This document shows, piece after piece, positions 27,617 to 29,509 of a DNA stretch of 29,509 bases; position 1 is the first letter of the stretch; each line of letters opens with the position of its first letter. A program made the position numbers and the translations under genes. Source of the stretch: Gaiellasilicea sp963745775 (GTDB taxonomy: Bacteria > Actinomycetota > Thermoleophilia > Gaiellales > Gaiellaceae); contig CAVUYY010000016.1 in NCBI GenBank assembly GCA_963745775.1, positions 1 through 29,509 on the forward strand. Direction: 5' to 3'. The notes beneath the pieces are model-generated. The model ran no database searches and had not been told where the DNA came from. It worked only from the letters and a program-made list of their open reading frames with translations.

Positions 27617-28261
27617 GTGGAGATTCTCGAGCGCCCGCGGCTTCGCGGCGTCTTTCACCAGTACGCCTTCTTCGTCGCCGTGCTGGCTGGAGTCGTGTTG
27701 GTCCTTTTCGCAGACGCGGGACGCGAGCGGCTCGCGATGCTGATCTACGCGATCGCGCTTGCGGCGATGTTCGGCGTCAGCGCCCTGTATCACCGCGTCA
27801 CCTGGCGCTCGGCGAGCGTCCGCAAGTGGATGCGCCGGCTCGACCATTCGACGATCCTGCTCCTGATCGCGGGCACGTATACGCCGTTCGCGCTACTGGC
27901 CTTCGACGGCGCGCTCGGCACGGCCGTCCTGATCGCCGTCTGGAGCGGAGCCGCCGCCGGGCTCGTCCTCAACCTGCTCTGGATCGACGCGCCGACGTGG
28001 GTGACGGCCGTCGTCTACATCACGCTCGGCTGGGTCGGAGCGGTCGCCGTCCCGGAGCTCGTCGGCTTCGGGATCGCCCCAGCCGTGCTCGTCTTCGTGG
28101 GCGGCGCGCTCTACACGGTCGGCGCCGTCACCTACGCGCTCAAGCGCCCGAACCCGATTCCCGCGGTCTTCGGCTACCACGAGATCTTCCATCTGCTCGT
28201 GATCGGAGCGGCGATCACGCACTTCGTGGCGATCGCCGCGTTCGTCCTGCCGGAGGCTTAA
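27617..28261 (+). CDS. Hemolysin III / PAQR-family membrane protein
   Basis: 214 residues from a GTG at 27617; no Shine-Dalgarno is obvious. About seven membrane spans and the PAQR/hemolysin III (PF03006) signature residues: SALYHR with Ser55 and His59, LDHSTILLLIAGTYTPF with Asp76 and His77, and GYHEIFHLLVIGAAITHF with His188 and His192. These form the zinc-bound hydrolase-like site of the family. Bacterial members have been linked to membrane energetics or fluidity; the name hemolysin is historical. It is transcribed away from the tRNA and ends 36 bases before msrB. Confidence 0.92.
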   Translation: MEILERPRLRGVFHQYAFFVAVLAGVVLVLFADAGRERLAMLIYAIALAAMFGVSALYHRVTWRSASVRKWMRRLDHSTILLLIAGTYTPFALLAFDGALGTAVLIAVWSGAAAGLVLNLLWIDAPTWVTAVVYITLGWVGAVAVPELVGFGIAPAVLVFVGGALYTVGAVTYALKRPNPIPAVFGYHEIFHLLVIGAAITHFVAIAAFVLPEA

Positions 28262-28294
28262 CCGGTGGTTAAGGGGACACCGGCTACCGTGTCC
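28258..28294. promoter_or_regulatory. Two adjacent inverted repeats before msrB
   Basis: TTAACC-GGT-GGTTAA (28258-28272) overlaps the stop of the preceding gene, and GGACAC-N8-GTGTCC (28275-28294) ends two bases before the msrB ATG. Either may be an operator or RNA structure controlling msrBA; no known regulator is recognised. Confidence 0.35.
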
Positions 28295-28296
28295 GC

Positions 28297-28692
28297 ATGA
28301 CTACAAAGATCGAGAAGACAGATGCCGAGTGGCGCGCCGAGCTGACGCCGGAGCAGTACGAGATCCTCCGTCGCAAGGGCACGGAACGCGCTTTCACAGG
28401 CGAGTACAACGACATGAAGGATCCCGGCGTCTATCGCTGCGCCGGGTGTGGCGCTGAGCTCTTCCGCTCCGAGGCGAAGTTCGACTCCGGCTCCGGCTGG
28501 CCGAGCTTCGTCGAGCCCGCGAGCCTCGAGAGCGTCGTCACGGAGACGGATCGAAGCTGGGGGATGACCCGCACCGAGGTGATGTGCGCCGCCTGCGGCG
28601 GCCATCTCGGCCACGTCTTTCCGGACGGCCCGGGCCCGACCGGCCAGCGCTATTGCATCAACTCGTGCTCGCTCGATCTGGAGCGGACATGA
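28297..28692 (+). CDS. msrB: Peptide methionine-R-sulfoxide reductase MsrB
   Basis: 131 residues. MsrB fold (PF01641): DPGVYRCAGCGAELFRSEAK and MCAACGGHLGHVFPDGPGPT supply the zinc ligands Cys48, Cys51, Cys97 and Cys100; GSGWPSF is the substrate pocket; the catalytic Cys120 is in RYCINS. Cys124 four residues later (INSCSL) is unusual, as most homologues have INSASL there. It reduces methionine R-sulfoxide in proteins with thioredoxin. The stop overlaps the msrA start (ATGA), so both sulfoxide stereoisomers are handled by one message. No close Shine-Dalgarno; inverted repeats lie just upstream. Confidence 0.96.
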   Translation: MTTKIEKTDAEWRAELTPEQYEILRRKGTERAFTGEYNDMKDPGVYRCAGCGAELFRSEAKFDSGSGWPSFVEPASLESVVTETDRSWGMTRTEVMCAACGGHLGHVFPDGPGPTGQRYCINSCSLDLERT

Positions 28693-29183
28693 GCGCCCCC
28701 AGCGAACAGGCGGGGCGTGAGAAGGCGACGTTCGCGGCGGGTTGCTTCTGGGGCGTGGAGGTCGAGTTCCGGAACACGCCGGGCGTGAAGGACGCGCAGG
28801 TCGGCTACATCGGCGGCCAGACCGCGAATCCGACCTACAAGGAAGTGTGTGGCGGAAGAACCGGTCACGCCGAGGCGGTCGAGGTCACGTTCGACCCGGG
28901 CGAGATCGAGTACGCGGAGCTCGTCGACCGGTTCTGGAAGCTGCACGACCCGACGCAGGTGAACCGACAGGGCTGGGATGTCGGGACGCAGTATCGCTCG
29001 GCGATCTTCGCCCACTCGCCCGAGCAGGCGCGGGTCGCGCAGGAGTCGCTCGAGCGCGCCCAGTCGGGGTTTCGCAAGCCGATCGCGACGCAGATCGTCA
29101 CCGACGAGACGCCGTTCTGGCCGGCCGAGGAGTACCACCAGCAGTACCTCGTCAAGAACGGCCGCGCGAGCTGCGCGATCTAA
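28689..29183 (+). CDS. msrA: Peptide methionine-S-sulfoxide reductase MsrA
   Basis: 164 residues from the ATG at 28689 (ATGA overlap with msrB). MsrA (PF01625) motif GCFWGVE with catalytic Cys19; YKEVCGGRTGHAEAVEVTFD at 50-69 with Glu62; DPTQVNRQGWDVGTQYRSAI; EEYHQQYLVKNG near the end. Cys54 and Cys162 (near the C-terminus, ASCAI) are candidate resolving cysteines. It reduces methionine S-sulfoxide using thioredoxin. The open frame extending back to 28584 is a shadow of msrB. It converges with the small gene at 29180, overlapping by four bases. Confidence 0.96.
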   Translation: MSAPSEQAGREKATFAAGCFWGVEVEFRNTPGVKDAQVGYIGGQTANPTYKEVCGGRTGHAEAVEVTFDPGEIEYAELVDRFWKLHDPTQVNRQGWDVGTQYRSAIFAHSPEQARVAQESLERAQSGFRKPIATQIVTDETPFWPAEEYHQQYLVKNGRASCAI

Positions 29184-29476
29184 CGAGCTTTGCGGCTGTG
29201 CGGATCCGCTTCGGCGGATTCCACTGATTCGCCGGCGGCGACGTCGCGCAGTCGCATGATCGGAACGAGCTGCGCCCGAAGCTCGAGGATCGAGGTGCGC
29301 AACTCGGCGAGCTCTGCCGAGAGCGTGGTCACGTGCCGTGCCGTCACCTCGTTCGGGAAGGCGGTGTTCCGGTCTTGGACCCGCTCGAGCCGACGCGCGA
29401 GCTCGGGCTCGTGCTGCTCGAGCTGGACGAGCTCGACCAGCAGCTGGTCGTAGTCGGGAAGATGTGGCGCCGCCAT
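29180..29476 (-). CDS. Small coiled-coil protein of unknown function
   Basis: 98 residues from the ATG at 29476. A longer version to the window end is rejected because the promoter box at 29485-29490 lies inside it. The protein is rich in Leu, Glu and Arg heptads (DQLLVELVQLEQHEPELARR and LSAELAELRTSILELRAQLV), indicating an antiparallel or dimeric coiled coil, and ends in a charged tail. No family recognised. It is convergent with msrA and overlaps its last four bases. Confidence 0.65.
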   Translation of the reverse strand: MAAPHLPDYDQLLVELVQLEQHEPELARRLERVQDRNTAFPNEVTARHVTTLSAELAELRTSILELRAQLVPIMRLRDVAAGESVESAEADPHSRKAR

Positions 29477-29484
29477 AGGTTCGT

Positions 29485-29490
29485 ATTTTA
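29485..29490 (-). promoter_or_regulatory. -10 box of the small coiled-coil gene (leaderless)
   Basis: TAAAAT on the minus strand, eight bases before the ATG at 29476, would start transcription within one or two bases of the start codon. The local AT-rich patch stands out in this high-GC sequence. The -35 region lies at or beyond the window edge. Confidence 0.4.
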
Positions 29491-29509
29491 CACCGGGCCA
29501 CCAAATCAT

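Overview
This is a GC-rich chromosomal segment, most likely from a deep-branching actinobacterium (Thermoleophilia/Gaiellales-Solirubrobacterales-like; inferred, not proven). The pointers are high-GC codon use with many GTG starts, an ANTAR protein paired with a small Cys-motif protein, CsoR-type copper control, and secreted Ig-like repeats of the GTWSPxPxSYxYxWxRC type.

Layout. (1) 1-2363, minus: a secreted protein with four Ig-like repeats and a TIM-barrel glycosidase-like domain, cut by the window edge and broken by a one-base shift near 837. (2) 2553-3443, minus: a membrane fatty-acid desaturase. (3) 3589-4770, minus: an MsmK/UgpC-type sugar ABC ATPase. It is divergent from a 14-kb plus-strand run (4922-19100). 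The run encodes a secreted esterase with a seven-repeat propeller, a LacI regulator, two sugar permeases, a substrate-binding protein, two ADP-ribosylglycohydrolase-family proteins, a TIM-barrel/sulfatase-modifying-factor-like fusion, a CaiB-type CoA-transferase, a CitE-type lyase, a PfkB kinase and an ankyrin lipoprotein. Seven junctions in the run are 4-nt NTGA stop/start overlaps, and all seven use non-ATG starts. A LacI-type palindrome at 4837-4850 overlaps the -35 box of the ATPase promoter in the shared divergent region. The simplest reading is one regulon: take up a glycoside or ribosyl compound, cleave it inside the cell, phosphorylate the sugar, and process an acid moiety through CoA activation and C-C cleavage. 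The substrate is unknown. This is the best candidate for an undescribed system in the window.

(4) 19121-19773, minus: a Cys-motif protein and a stand-alone ANTAR protein, translationally coupled. (5) 20046-23392: a copper-homeostasis island with DUF4396 membrane protein, csoR, copZ and copA, and a CsoR-like operator between csoR and copZ. (6) 23452-27328: a membrane protein, then a stress-type group of CBS protein, tandem universal-stress protein, VIT1/CCC1-like transporter, CBS-CBS-BON protein (broken by a one-base shift) and cupin (also probably shifted). (7) 27482-27554, minus: tRNA-Lys(UUU). (8) 27617-29476: hemolysin-III/PAQR membrane protein, overlapping msrB-msrA, and a convergent small coiled-coil protein with a near-leaderless promoter.

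Three genes carry single-base shifts, two at short homopolymers and one beside a short A/G run. This points to sequencing or consensus errors rather than three real mutations, and the pieces should be checked before being called pseudogenes. No mobile elements, rRNA or CRISPR arrays were seen. No gap between genes exceeds 300 bases; the longest are 19774-20045 and 24151-24408.
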